The notes beneath the pieces were generated by a model. That model saw only the letters and a list, made by a program, of their open reading frames with translations. It was not told where the DNA came from and did no database searches. The position numbers and the translations under genes are program-made. A stretch of DNA of 64,000 nt from Bin55 sp028819195 (GTDB lineage Bacteria; Pseudomonadota; Gammaproteobacteria; Pseudomonadales; Azotimanducaceae), in NCBI GenBank assembly GCA_028819195.1, contig JAPPMF010000019.1, positions 1 to 64,000 on the forward strand. Reading direction: 5' to 3'. Every line of letters begins with the position of its first letter. The first letter of the stretch is position 1. This document shows positions 1-9,669 of this stretch, one piece after another.

Positions 1-523
1 TTAAAATTACTCATGGTTAGATTCTAGCGATTTTGAATTAAACACACCTTCCTTTCATGTGTTTCAACATGTATCAATTGCAATTTGAAGACTAAAACCA
101 ATGTGTTCAGTCCAATCAAAATTTTTCAATTACGGAATTTCTGACAGACCTTTCAATGATTTCAGGACCTAGTTCAAGCTATCGATGGTGTGAAAATCAT
201 TGGATACGCTCACAATTTTCCCGTTGTATGACCAAACGTACGCCACTGAAGCTGCGAACTCATCCGTTGTTAGATAGGTACCCACAAGTCTACCTAAAAT
301 CAATAATTGCTAGCCGAAAGACAAACGAACTTTGATCTGGGTGTCAATTCCACCATCGAAAAAACGGTTCTTCCTAGCCGTCAAATATGGACTTTAAGTC
401 TCGCAACCTACGATATCACCGGAGACATGAAGAACTACTGGTGTCCTATTGTGAAGATGGAACCGTACCTAAAATGGGCTTCTCTTCGGCAAACCGAAAT
501 CATTGAGCGTAAGGGAGAAATGA
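1..523. other. Leading region, no confident gene
   Basis: I see no convincing gene before the OLD-family start. A plus-strand frame is open from about 307 and runs into the OLD gene in another frame; its part before 520 reads like ordinary protein but I recognise nothing in it, so it may be the tail of a decayed gene. Positions 35-50 (gaattaaacacacctt) recur exactly at 32846-32861, again upstream of a plus-strand gene. Confidence 0.4.
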
Positions 524-2458
524 ATGAAAATCGAATCCATCAGAATACAAAACTTTCGATCATTTGTAGACGAGACAATTCCACTAAACCAGTACACCGG
601 GCTAGTAGGGCCCAACGGAGCAGGAAAGTCCACAATATTAACTGCATTGAATGTATTCTTTCGTCACTCAGAGAATTCACCTCACAATCTCAGCCAATTG
701 CAGGAAGAGGACTTCCACCGTAGAGATACTGCGTCACCCATTTGCATTACCGTTACCTTTAGTGATCTCAACAAGGAAGCAAAAAAAGACTTTGCTGACT
801 ACGTTCGTCAAGATAAGCTTGTCATTTCAGCAAAGGCAACCTTTGATGAAAAAACAGGAAACGCCGAGGTAAAGCAATTTGGACAACGTCTTGGGATAAC
901 AGAATTTGGCGAGTTTTTTGTTGCAGCAGCGGCAGGTAGAAAAGTTGCAGAACTCAAGAAAATTTACGAAAGCCTTCAAAGCAAGTTTCCAAAACTGCCA
1001 TCAGTAGGCCCAAAAGCTCAAATGATGCATGCGCTCCATGATTACGAATCACAAAACCCTGAACTATGTACGCTTATTCCTAGCTCAGATCAATTCTACG
1101 GTTTTTCAGGGGGAACAAATCGCCTAGCCAAGCACATTCAATGGGTTTATGTACCAGCCGTCAAAGACGCAAGTGCAGAGCAGGTTGAGGAGAAGAACTC
1201 TGCTCTTGGTAAATTGCTCGCCCGAACAGTCCGTTCAAAGACGAATTTCAATGAAACGATAAATGATTTCCAGAAGGATGTTCGCAATCGATACCAGCAG
1301 ATTCTTGATACTAACCAGGACACATTGAATGAGATTTCGAATGATCTACAACGAAGACTAAGTGAATGGGCACATCCTGACGTAAAACTCAATTTAGAGT
1401 GGAAGCAAGATTCCCAAAAATCAGTTCGCATTGAAGAGCCTTGGGCTCACGTTGTCGCTGGAGAGGGTGAATTTCAAGGCCAACTAGCTCGCTTTGGGCA
1501 TGGATTTCAACGCTCATACATCCTCGTACTACTGCAGGTACTTGCTGAGGTCGACGACCAGTCCCAGCCGACGTTAATCTTAGCATGTGAGGAACCTGAG
1601 CTCTATCAACATCCTCCTCAAGCCCGTCACCTATCACATGTACTTAGTAGACTCTCCGAAAGAAATGCGCAAGTTGTTGTATCGACTCACGAGCCACTAT
1701 TTGTTTCAGGAAATGGGTTTCCAGATATTCGCATGGTGCGCAAAGACTCCAAAGGTGGCCAATCGAGTGTGTCATACGCATCAGCCTCAGACATTTCGAA
1801 CAACTTGTCAGAATTCACTGGCAAATCTGAAGAGTCCATGCCGGCTACGCTGGCAAAAGTTCATCAAGCACTCCAATATGCAATAAACGAAATGTTTTTT
1901 ACTACACGACTCGTACTTGTTGAGGGAGTAGAAGATATTGCGTATTTGACAACCTACCTATATCTCTTAGAAGTTGAGAAAGAGGTACGACGACTAGGTA
2001 TCAACTTTGTACCAACCAATGGCAAAAGTAATATGATACGTCCAGCTGTAGTTGCCAAACTACTAAACATACCGACGTATGTTATATTCGATGCTGACTC
2101 AGATTTTAAAGACCATCACTCCAAGGGTGCAATGCACAAAGCGGAAAACGAAGCACTCTTGCGATTAGCGCAAAACGAGACCATAGATGCTTTCCCAACA
2201 TCTAATGTACATGCAATGGGTATGACAATTTGGAGAACAAACATTGAAAGTGTTGTAGAAAAGGATATTGGTAAACCAATATGGCACAAGGTTCGTCAAG
2301 ATGTAGACGTTAAGTATGGACACGCGAGCAAGCTTAGAAAGAATACACTCCATATAGCAGATTGTCTAATAGCAGCTTGGAATAGGAACTATAAATCGAA
2401 GAATCTCATCAAAGTTTGTAAAGCCATATTGAACGAAAGGAATTATATTTCTAGGTAG
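524..2458 (+). CDS. OLD-family ATPase with Toprim nuclease domain
   Basis: A 644-residue protein of the overcoming-lysogenization-defect (OLD) family: an ABC/RecF-like ATPase joined to a Toprim nuclease. The Walker A motif GPNGAGKST is at residues 29-37, after the typical N-terminal IRIQNFRSF strand. A Walker-B-like segment (ILACEEPELYQHP) lies near residue 350, followed by a switch histidine context (VVVSTHEP). The Toprim part shows LVEGVED near residue 464 and DADSD near residue 523, the acidic metal-binding residues. An AAGGGAG ribosome binding site six bases before ATG 524 fixes the start and argues against the overlapping ATG at 520. OLD proteins are known as DNA nucleases, some in phage defence (for example GajA of Gabija). 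No UvrD-like GajB partner follows, so I read it as a stand-alone (class 1) OLD nuclease, probably defensive. Confidence 0.88.
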   Translation: MKIESIRIQNFRSFVDETIPLNQYTGLVGPNGAGKSTILTALNVFFRHSENSPHNLSQLQEEDFHRRDTASPICITVTFSDLNKEAKKDFADYVRQDKLVISAKATFDEKTGNAEVKQFGQRLGITEFGEFFVAAAAGRKVAELKKIYESLQSKFPKLPSVGPKAQMMHALHDYESQNPELCTLIPSSDQFYGFSGGTNRLAKHIQWVYVPAVKDASAEQVEEKNSALGKLLARTVRSKTNFNETINDFQKDVRNRYQQILDTNQDTLNEISNDLQRRLSEWAHPDVKLNLEWKQDSQKSVRIEEPWAHVVAGEGEFQGQLARFGHGFQRSYILVLLQVLAEVDDQSQPTLILACEEPELYQHPPQARHLSHVLSRLSERNAQVVVSTHEPLFVSGNGFPDIRMVRKDSKGGQSSVSYASASDISNNLSEFTGKSEESMPATLAKVHQALQYAINEMFFTTRLVLVEGVEDIAYLTTYLYLLEVEKEVRRLGINFVPTNGKSNMIRPAVVAKLLNIPTYVIFDADSDFKDHHSKGAMHKAENEALLRLAQNETIDAFPTSNVHAMGMTIWRTNIESVVEKDIGKPIWHKVRQDVDVKYGHASKLRKNTLHIADCLIAAWNRNYKSKNLIKVCKAILNERNYISR

Positions 2459-2592
2459 TTCCGAGCTTGCAAAATTTCTGTCAGTACCGGCAGTTGTATA
2501 GCAGGTTTGATATGGGCTTTGGAATTTCCCCTAAATTACCAAGCGCTCTCAATTCAGCACGACGCCCAACAAGCATTGGGACGTAGACATAG

Positions 2593-3870
2593 TTAGTCCC
2601 TGACATTACGTGCTACTTCCAAATTGACATCAACTTTGTCTCTGCTTACCAATGCAGATAACAACCGATAATCTCCCCTTTCTTTACGTATTCTCCCTGC
2701 AACAATTGCAGAATGTATGTCGAGTTTTTCTGCGTCAATATTAACAGCCTCTTCGCTAGCTACATACGGTGCTAAACAGCTTCGCCATTCATTCTCCGGG
2801 ATAAGATTTTCTACTGCAAAGTGTTCGGCTTGTTTTTCGAGAACGTCATTACAATCAGCATCTTCTTGGTCAAAGAAATCAAAAGCCACCCCCTCTTTTA
2901 TATGCAGTAATACATGTCCAATTTCGTGAAACAATGTAAACCAAAAATGGTCCACTCGATTGTGTCGAAGTGTTAATCCAATTACTGGAATACCATTATT
3001 AAGGAGCATCGCCATACCATCCAAATTAGTATTAGGTAAGTGCGGTTCCGTAACCAATACGACTCCCTTAGACAAAAGAAATTCGCGGGCTTCCGCGGGT
3101 CCCGTTCTTCTTGTCGTCATGCTTCTTAAACTTTTCAAGTGACGTTGGTCAAACTTATCACTAACCACCTCCCTTTGATCTATGATGTTGAGCGAAAGCT
3201 CAATTATCCTTGCCTGCCACGCCATCAGGTGGTATTTATTAAGTTTAGAGGCGGCTCGCATTTTCTTTCGATTATGTGCTTGCGATAAGTTGTGTCCCAA
3301 CATATCTCTTACATAATCCCTCGCTTTATAGATCAATTTATCTCCTGATCCTTTTTGTATCCAACCGCGTTTGGCCATATGACGATAAGGTAACTTACTC
3401 CAATCGTATTCACCGGTTGAAGTCCACGAAAGAAATATGTTCACTGTTTTTGCATTTGAGTTAAGCGTTCCCGATATTCGAATTCCTAGGACATTAGCCA
3501 CTTCAATTAATCTAGCTAGGCTAGCACCCATATAGCTTGAGGCTTCGTACCTTTGAATTTGCTGCGGACTTACATTTAGTAGATGTGCAAGGTCTGTTTG
3601 GCTTAAGTTTTGTGCGATCCTCGCGTCCACTAGTAGAGTCGGTAGTTCTTGTAAGGAATAGGACTTGGATAGGGAAATTTGACCGTCTTTGAGTTTCTCA
3701 AAGTGTTCAATTTCTTTATTCATTTTTGTTATCTGGGATTCCAAGGCACCTAGTTCTGCTTTTTTCAGCCAATCGCTCGTTTCACTATTTTCTGCAATAT
3801 GAGCTCTCGCTGCCATGAGGTCTTGAAGTTGGTGCTTGGTTCTTGTGTACTGTTTTTCGCTGTAGATCAT
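2593..3870 (-). CDS. XRE-family regulator fused to ImmA/IrrE metallopeptidase
   Basis: 425 residues in three parts: a helical N-terminal segment (about 1-75), an XRE-type helix-turn-helix (about 85-125, with LAHLLNVSPQQIQRYE), and a C-terminal ImmA/IrrE zinc peptidase (HEIGH near residues 314-318, with a downstream glutamate in EKQAEHFAVE as likely third ligand). ImmA-type peptidases cleave repressors and relieve repression; fusions to XRE domains are usually self-regulating. The gene begins two bases after the stop of the nucleotidyltransferase gene, and an AGGAG lies nine bases before its ATG inside that gene's 3' end, so the two are translationally coupled. That order (nucleotidyltransferase first, XRE-ImmA second) suggests a toxin/antitoxin-like pair, which is inference. 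Confidence 0.85.
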   Translation of the reverse strand: MIYSEKQYTRTKHQLQDLMAARAHIAENSETSDWLKKAELGALESQITKMNKEIEHFEKLKDGQISLSKSYSLQELPTLLVDARIAQNLSQTDLAHLLNVSPQQIQRYEASSYMGASLARLIEVANVLGIRISGTLNSNAKTVNIFLSWTSTGEYDWSKLPYRHMAKRGWIQKGSGDKLIYKARDYVRDMLGHNLSQAHNRKKMRAASKLNKYHLMAWQARIIELSLNIIDQREVVSDKFDQRHLKSLRSMTTRRTGPAEAREFLLSKGVVLVTEPHLPNTNLDGMAMLLNNGIPVIGLTLRHNRVDHFWFTLFHEIGHVLLHIKEGVAFDFFDQEDADCNDVLEKQAEHFAVENLIPENEWRSCLAPYVASEEAVNIDAEKLDIHSAIVAGRIRKERGDYRLLSALVSRDKVDVNLEVARNVRD

Positions 3871-3871
3871 C

Positions 3872-4339
3872 TTAATCTCCTAAGAGCATCGGGTCGGTTT
3901 TGAGATTTATCGTTAGTATGCCTTTCTTTTTTCCTGTAGTTTTTTCATTTTGAAAGAAGTCAACGAAAGTCTGTCTGGTCTCATTGACGATAGTTGTACT
4001 TGGAAAAAATTCACCCAAGAACCGGATCTTTTGTTGCGCGCGTAATCTTGGCTCCCAGAAGATGGGGTCTAGACGAGTGTGGTTGACACCATTGGGGTTC
4101 CAACAGACATCGTAGTCATTGGGGTAGGGGTTTTCTGTCACGTAGCTACCATTCAAGAAAATGATTGCGCATTGTGCATCTGCAAGCTTCACAACGGCCT
4201 CAAGAAAACCGCCGAACAAAGTCCTTCTTACATCGTTGATTGCAAATCTGTCTCGTGTCTCTTCGAGTGTCGCTGAGTGAATTCCCTCGGGAAGTACTTT
4301 CCATGGTGCGTCCGTCAGTTCGACTAAATCTGGTATCAT
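3872..4339 (-). CDS. DUF6932-like nucleotidyltransferase
   Basis: About 155 residues from the start chosen at 4339 (protein begins MIPDLVELTDAP). The frame is open further up to 4387, but the extra residues are hydrophobic and unlike the family. The segment LPEGIHSATLEE is followed by a nucleotidyltransferase signature, LNGSYVT then NDYDVCW, which supplies the GS and the DxD-type acidic residues. This pattern matches the DUF6932 family, small polymerase-beta-like nucleotidyltransferases. A TATAAT lies close before the start (about 4345-4355 on the minus strand), so the promoter may be very near and the mRNA almost leaderless. It is coupled to the XRE-ImmA gene. A toxin role is plausible by context, not shown by sequence. 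Confidence 0.72.
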   Translation of the reverse strand: MIPDLVELTDAPWKVLPEGIHSATLEETRDRFAINDVRRTLFGGFLEAVVKLADAQCAIIFLNGSYVTENPYPNDYDVCWNPNGVNHTRLDPIFWEPRLRAQQKIRFLGEFFPSTTIVNETRQTFVDFFQNEKTTGKKKGILTINLKTDPMLLGD

Positions 4340-4387
4340 TCTTACAATTATATTGATGTAATAATTAAATAGAAAGACGGCGTGCAC

Positions 4388-4978
4388 GTTTTATTAGTAA
4401 ACAAACTAGTGCCGTGCCAATCGTATCGACTTAACAGAATACTATTGTTTCTAATCTTCCAAAGTTCTGTTCGTGAGTTACTTCACAAATGTGTTCGGTT
4501 GGAGAAACGCCATCGCGTACAGTGTTCCGGTACAACAGACCAAAAGTTCCGGATTTGTTACAGTGCGAACTTGTATCAACATTGCTTCGACGGAGAGTCT
4601 CTTTGGAGTACTGATAAGAGAACTAGTGCATATTTGCCAATTTCGAACTTGTAAAGAAGCTAACGAACAGATCAATCATTACTTCCTGAGTGTCTACAAT
4701 CAATCGCGACGGCTAGCTTTGCGGTAGCACCAAATGAAAGTGAGCGGAAACTGAACACTGGGAAATACAGTAAATTGACTAATCAAAAAGTGGTTAACAA
4801 ATTGTCCCCGTTTTTAAGCAAACCCGTTGGAAAACACAGGACTTTCAATTTACGACCGTATTCGCACACTGGTTTCATCGGTAAAGTTTTGACCAACATT
4901 TGTTAAGTTCATTTCGAACTCAAGCAACTCAAGGCTATATTTTTATGCGTCACTCGTTATCGTTCTCACAGGAATCAA
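4388..4978. other. Intergenic region with a dispersed repeat
   Basis: No gene is supported. Two short overlapping plus-strand frames (about 4382-4727) have no recognisable motif or good ribosome binding site. The right half carries a copy of the repeat listed separately at 4748-4816. Confidence 0.4.
4748..4816 (+). repeat. Dispersed imperfect repeat, copy A
   Basis: About 70 bases (aaactgaacactgg ... ttgactaatcaaaaagtgg ... aaattgtccccgttttt) match the reverse complement of 16930-17000 with only scattered differences. Shorter pieces of the same consensus occur at about 7838-7858 (accaaattgtccccttttt), 17450-17475 (minus) and 36479-36494 (aatcaaaaagtggtac). Both long copies point towards a downstream gene, 4979 here and 16884 in the other case. 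No known element was recognised. Confidence 0.6.
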
Positions 4979-6487
4979 ATGACAAAATCTAGACACACGG
5001 AATCCGAAATTCTATATCTCATACCTGACACGAATTTCTTTATTCAATGTCGTGCTTTGGACGAAATACGTTGGTGTGAGTTTGGTAGTTTTAATGAAAT
5101 TCACTTAATCATTTGCCTACCTGTGATTCGAGAAATTGACAAAAACAAGTCAAAAGGCAATGATCGACTAGGGAGGCGCTCACGAAAGTGGAACGAAAAA
5201 TTTGGAGATCTTTTGGAGAGAGATCAAGATCACATCGTCGTTCAAGAGAAAGAACCACATGTAAGGTGGTATTTTGATACTGAAATAGAACCATACGACG
5301 GGCTAAATACTCGTCTAGACTACAAAACAAATGATGATCGAATCGTCGGTTGTACGTATTCTTATAGTCAACTCAATGCTTCCAATAACACTTTTCTTTT
5401 AACTTACGATACGGGTGTGATGCTCAAATCCACAGCTTGTGACGTGCCTTATAAACGAATACCAAAAAGTTGGCTCTCAAAACCAGAAAACAATGCTGTT
5501 GAACGCGAAAATAAAAGACTGACCGAAGAATTAGCGAGATTAGGAAAAAATGAGCCCGAGTTTCAAATCGCTGCGGTAGACGACGATGGAACAGAGATTG
5601 TACATCGTGAATACGATCGAAAGAGATACAAAAAACTATCGGAAGAAGAAATAGGTAACTTAATGCAGTCACTTCAGCAACAATTTCCAATGGAGGGAGA
5701 CGACTCGGACAACAGCTCTTTGTCACAAAGAAAAAACAATATTGCTCAATCAAGCGGGCTCGCCGCCGCACTATACATCCCACCAACACCGGAGGAGATC
5801 AGCAATTATCAGGAAGTGAAGTACCCAGTGTGGTTGGAGAAATGTAAAACGGTATTTGAAACACTTCACTCGCGATTGGAAAATCGCCAACCTCCAATGT
5901 GTTTCCATTTTCGTGCCGCGAATGTTGGAACACGACCTGCAGACAATACACGTGTAATAATTAAATTAAAAGGAAATTGGGTTATAGGCTTGAGGGATAC
6001 AAAAGACCACCATGAAATTGATCAATCGAATGTTCCTACGGATTTGATTAACTTGCCCTCACCTCCGAATCTTCCTAAAGGACGTATAAGCCAACTTATA
6101 ACACAAATGGTTGATATTGTTCGCCCTACCCTGGTGGGGATCAGTAATTTAGATTCTTATGAAAAGTCGTTTGAAGATTTGCCGATCTCGACCGATGGTC
6201 CGACTAATTTCGAATGTCCGTACTTAGATGATCCCGCGACTGAGGTCGCACTGTGGTGTAGTCAGTGGTTTCATGAAGATGAACATACAGTGTTTCATGG
6301 AGAACTTCAAATTCGTTCCGAAGCGTTGGAAGTCGAAGGAACGGTGGAGTGCAAAATTTCTGCAGCCAATCTATCAAATTCTCGACGCGTGGTATTGAAG
6401 ATTAAATGTGTTCGTACAGAAGAAAGCACACTGAAACATGCGAAGAGTCTGATACATACATTGGCAGAAAGAGTCCGAAAGAAATAA
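4979..6487 (+). CDS. PIN-domain ribonuclease-like protein
   Basis: A 502-residue protein with an N-terminal PIN-like domain. The expected acidic set is visible: D17 (LIPDTNFF), E52 (VIREIDKNK), D119/D120 (TNDDRIVG) and D144 (LLTYDTGVM), the order found in PIN nucleases. A charged linker (about 165-260) and a C-terminal region of roughly 240 residues follow with no domain I can name. PIN domains are Mg-dependent RNases found in VapC toxins and in larger RNA-processing or defence proteins; the long C-terminal part rules out a simple VapC. The next gene, 88 bases downstream on the same strand, may be its partner. ATG 4979 follows cacaggaatcaa, where AGGA serves as a ribosome binding site. Confidence 0.75.
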   Translation: MTKSRHTESEILYLIPDTNFFIQCRALDEIRWCEFGSFNEIHLIICLPVIREIDKNKSKGNDRLGRRSRKWNEKFGDLLERDQDHIVVQEKEPHVRWYFDTEIEPYDGLNTRLDYKTNDDRIVGCTYSYSQLNASNNTFLLTYDTGVMLKSTACDVPYKRIPKSWLSKPENNAVERENKRLTEELARLGKNEPEFQIAAVDDDGTEIVHREYDRKRYKKLSEEEIGNLMQSLQQQFPMEGDDSDNSSLSQRKNNIAQSSGLAAALYIPPTPEEISNYQEVKYPVWLEKCKTVFETLHSRLENRQPPMCFHFRAANVGTRPADNTRVIIKLKGNWVIGLRDTKDHHEIDQSNVPTDLINLPSPPNLPKGRISQLITQMVDIVRPTLVGISNLDSYEKSFEDLPISTDGPTNFECPYLDDPATEVALWCSQWFHEDEHTVFHGELQIRSEALEVEGTVECKISAANLSNSRRVVLKIKCVRTEESTLKHAKSLIHTLAERVRKK

Positions 6488-6575
6488 TCACCCAACGTTG
6501 AATAATTTCTGTGTATAAATCGTTGAAGGCGACTTATAGTTCATGATGTGATTTGACGTCAAGGTAAAAGAACCT

Positions 6576-7694
6576 ATGACTACAGCAAACCAACCTCTAC
6601 GAGAAGCGATGAAGCTTGTTTACTCGACAAGACCCACAAATGTGGGTCACGACATGTTTGTTTGCATACTGTACGTCCAAGAAGATCACTCTGGATCGGA
6701 AAATTGGACCGTCCGAAGCAAAAGTGCTCCCTTCATACTCGCACAACAATACGGGACGCGTAGGATTGTCCCAGGCAGCGTAGGCGAATTACTTCGAAAT
6801 GCGCAGCTGCTCTGCCAAGATTTTTTATCGGACCAACGCAAACACCTGGAACTATTGGAGCGGTCTCATGGTGAGGAGCTAGCCAGAGAGTATTACGAGT
6901 ATCGCCGTAAATATGCCAATAGTCTCATCCTACTCGCGAGTGTTGTTCGAAATTTGTTCCATGTCTTTAGTAAGTTGAGCGCTCAACTAAAAGTTCAGAT
7001 GTACGACTATGAAGGGAATAAGACGCACCAGGTTTCAATGAAAGACCTGATGGATTTACTCGTGCACTGTAGGTATATGAATTTTGAAGGCGAATTTGTC
7101 ACTGATTTGATTTCCGCACAATCATCAAACGCAATGCAGAGTACGAGCGATTTCATGGGACACCGGTTTCGTACTGTTGATTTTCTTGAACAAATTTTAG
7201 AAGCAATAAAGGGAATTACTATTAAGGATCTTGTAACAAGACTGCGCGGCTGTTTTAAATCCTTGAGTTTTGAAACACCGACGGAGGAAGTGATTTTTCT
7301 ATTTCAGAATATGGAGTCGCTGTCCGATTTTCTCGAGGGGGTTATTCTGTCTGAGGAATATCATCATTTTGTCGAGAGGTTATTTCCCAAATCGGATATA
7401 CCAGAAATAGTAGCCGCCAAAACGAAAGGTAAAAGTTTTGAAGTACGGATCAGATTTCCTAAACCTCACATTAAATTTGGCGACTTCTTAGATGATAAAA
7501 AGGTTATCATGCGGGTTAAAGCATTGATGGCATACTATGTCAACGGCGAATGTATTCATCAGTGCAATGAAACCCGGGAGACAGAAATCTTGTATGAAGA
7601 GTTCTTTGACCGAATTGTCAAGTCATTTGGTCAGGAGCGATTGCTTGATTTCTTGAAGAAGTTTGATGAATCAATCGGATTTGAGGATTATTGA
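6576..7694 (+). CDS. Hypothetical protein next to PIN gene
   Basis: 372 residues, soluble, no signal peptide or membrane segment. I do not recognise a family. The middle (about 85-130) is rich in charged helices (ERSHGEELAREYYEYRRK), and the rest is also largely helical in appearance. An AAGGTAAAAG stretch lies upstream of ATG 6576. It follows the PIN gene by 88 bases in the same direction, so the two may be an operon, with this protein as partner or regulator of the nuclease; that is inference. Confidence 0.65.
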   Translation: MTTANQPLREAMKLVYSTRPTNVGHDMFVCILYVQEDHSGSENWTVRSKSAPFILAQQYGTRRIVPGSVGELLRNAQLLCQDFLSDQRKHLELLERSHGEELAREYYEYRRKYANSLILLASVVRNLFHVFSKLSAQLKVQMYDYEGNKTHQVSMKDLMDLLVHCRYMNFEGEFVTDLISAQSSNAMQSTSDFMGHRFRTVDFLEQILEAIKGITIKDLVTRLRGCFKSLSFETPTEEVIFLFQNMESLSDFLEGVILSEEYHHFVERLFPKSDIPEIVAAKTKGKSFEVRIRFPKPHIKFGDFLDDKKVIMRVKALMAYYVNGECIHQCNETRETEILYEEFFDRIVKSFGQERLLDFLKKFDESIGFEDY

Positions 7695-7871
7695 ATCCAC
7701 GCAAGGGCTAGTTTTTGTGCATTCGTTTGGTGCTACGAGTTTGTCACGAATTCCGTGTCAGGAATGTTGTGATATTCATCCCCACATACTTGGGAGTGCG
7801 AGTTCGCACGGGTGCTGATCGGGCGTTAGTGCTGCTACCAAATTGTCCCCTTTTTGTAAAGAAGACACCAT

Positions 7872-8153
7872 TCATGCAGCAACAGCTGGAATTCTTATGT
7901 CTTCTAACAGTCTAATAGGTGGTTCGTCGGTGTCACGGATTATCACACCATCTGGGAATGGTATCCCTTTGGATACACATATTTCTAGATAGCTGTTTAT
8001 TGCAACTCTCGTTCTATCTAAACAATCTTGTTCCGATACCCCATTAACTAGTACACCTGGAAATTCTTTGCATGTTCCGAAAAACATATCGTCTTCTGGT
8101 TCAACTGTAAGCGTTACCCTGACGATAACCTTATCTTCACCACTAGTTTCCAT
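7872..8153 (-). CDS. Solitary HicB-like antitoxin-domain protein
   Basis: 93 residues resembling the HicB RNase-H-like fold: two beta strands (VIVRVTLTVEPEDDMFFGTC), the EFPGVLVNGVSE stretch typical of HicB (usually P..PG....G.T..EA), then a helix with a conserved-looking AINSYLE. It lacks the C-terminal DNA-binding domain of full-length HicB, and no HicA toxin gene (about 60 residues) is visible on either side. It therefore looks like an orphan HicB-like protein. The gene stands alone on the minus strand between two plus-strand blocks. Confidence 0.65.
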   Translation of the reverse strand: METSGEDKVIVRVTLTVEPEDDMFFGTCKEFPGVLVNGVSEQDCLDRTRVAINSYLEICVSKGIPFPDGVIIRDTDEPPIRLLEDIRIPAVAA

Positions 8154-8618
8154 AGTTGCTCTTACTTAAGGGTAGTTCATCGCCATAGCGACGGTGTGTA
8201 TTCTATAAACTTTTTTTGACTTGGATATGCGTTCTCAGTGATTATTCAAGCCCTGAAAACATAAGAATATCCCTGAATGATACTTTGAATTTTGGTAATT
8301 GCTCGATATTTGGCCGGTTTCTGCCGCGCTTTATTGTCAGCACCGAACCACAGTCATACCCTCTTAACAGTCTGCGAGGGTATATTCGAGGGTGAAAAGC
8401 GCAAATAGTTGCGAAAACTAAATTCTAACAAGTACTTTCAAATTTCGCAATTACGATACCGATCTAGGCATGAAGATTCAATGATAACTATTAACTTCCA
8501 CGCTTAGATTGTGCAGAATCTTGCGGGAAATGCTGAGTTACTGGTTTTTGTTTAGAATTATTGTGATGAAGCAACGAATGCGCTTTTATGTCTCGGTAAC
8601 AATCGTTATGACATTCTT
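8154..8618. other. Intergenic region between divergent genes
   Basis: This should hold promoters for the HicB-like gene (minus) and the exported protein at 8619 (plus). The only structure I see is a perfect 8-base inverted repeat, ataccctc at 8356-8363 and gagggtat at 8376-8383 with a 12-base spacer. No T-run follows, so an operator is likelier than a terminator. Confidence 0.4.
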
Positions 8619-9668
8619 ATGAAATCCTCAATGTTTTCACATTACATTACGCAACTGCTGTTCTACATTCAGTGTTTCGCATTTGCAATTGTGTGTGTGC
8701 TTAGCCTCAATACAGTAAGTGGCGATACTTCAAGCGACGTATCTTGTGATGGTGATTCGGGTGATGGAATCTGTCAATACGAAGGTTATTTATATGAAGA
8801 GACGTGCGGGGACCGTAATACAACCAGTTGCATAATTTACACCGAATTGGAAACTCGTCAAATAACAATACGCTGTTCCCATCAAACTGAGAGAACGTGT
8901 AAGGTCATAGGTTCGCGGTATACGTTTTGGATACAAGGTGAGACCGGCCCGGAACGTAGGGATAGGATCGTTCGGACGGTGGATAGTCATGTAGTACAAC
9001 AGGTTGAATTGCTCTCCGAAGCTTGTAAGTTGGTAGATGGTGAGGACAATCCCGCGGGGATTTATGGTAGAACATTTTGCGCTGAGATTAATGGAAGCGA
9101 GGAGCTGGAAATTGCTGGTGCCATAGAAGGACTAACAACCCCAGTTTATGGTGACCACCTTGAAGACCTTGCCCACAAAGACCTAGAAGTTTGGTTGGTT
9201 CGGCAGGGATTTTACCCGCACGAAGATAGAAAAAAACTCGAGCGAGTGGCTGGTGTGTTTATTGCGAACGAAAATACCCAACGGCGTCGGATTCGTAAAG
9301 GAAGTATCTACATAGACATTGACAATATAGAAAATTTCTTCAAAGAAGAGGGAGAGATAATATGGGATTTGGAAACTGTAGAAACGGATATCCATGAGCG
9401 ATTACATTTAGCGGATTGGATTGATAATGGAGAGGTTGACTGGGCAAGTGCAGACCATAACGACTTCGATGAGGGGGAGAAAGATGATCGAATCTACAGG
9501 CAAGCAGGTGAGCTAATCGAAGAGATAGGTAACTCGGGAGTGGAATGGTCTCGAACGTGTCCCGACCCTTATCAAGTTCTTTGGAAGCTCCCGGGTTGGG
9601 GTTTAGAAATGACCGATCCTAACTATTGTCGAATTGGAGAAGTGCGCGAAGTTTTGCGGAGAAGATAG
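8619..9668 (+). CDS. Exported protein with HExxH motif
   Basis: 349 residues with an N-terminal hydrophobic signal (about 8-35, ending near TVSGD). A cysteine-rich segment follows (about residues 43-95, eight or so cysteines), consistent with disulfides in the periplasm or outside. Near the C-terminal third is H259-E-R-L-H263 in an otherwise acidic context (ETDIHERLHLADW), an HExxH pattern typical of zinc metallopeptidases, with later histidines and acidic residues as possible third ligand. No peptidase family was recognised, so activity is speculative. It ends one base before the next gene (start 9670) and opens a run of three exported genes, probably one operon. Confidence 0.62.
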   Translation: MKSSMFSHYITQLLFYIQCFAFAIVCVLSLNTVSGDTSSDVSCDGDSGDGICQYEGYLYEETCGDRNTTSCIIYTELETRQITIRCSHQTERTCKVIGSRYTFWIQGETGPERRDRIVRTVDSHVVQQVELLSEACKLVDGEDNPAGIYGRTFCAEINGSEELEIAGAIEGLTTPVYGDHLEDLAHKDLEVWLVRQGFYPHEDRKKLERVAGVFIANENTQRRRIRKGSIYIDIDNIENFFKEEGEIIWDLETVETDIHERLHLADWIDNGEVDWASADHNDFDEGEKDDRIYRQAGELIEEIGNSGVEWSRTCPDPYQVLWKLPGWGLEMTDPNYCRIGEVREVLRRR

Positions 9669-9669
9669 T

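Noticed and set aside
524..2458. A Gabija system (GajA)
   Set aside because: The OLD-type protein fits, but no UvrD-like GajB gene follows.
4382..4727. Two overlapping frames of 84-90 codons
   Set aside because: No motif, composition or start signal supports either; they overlap in two frames as expected by chance.
7872..8153. A complete HicAB toxin-antitoxin pair
   Set aside because: No HicA-like gene with the conserved histidine was found on either side.
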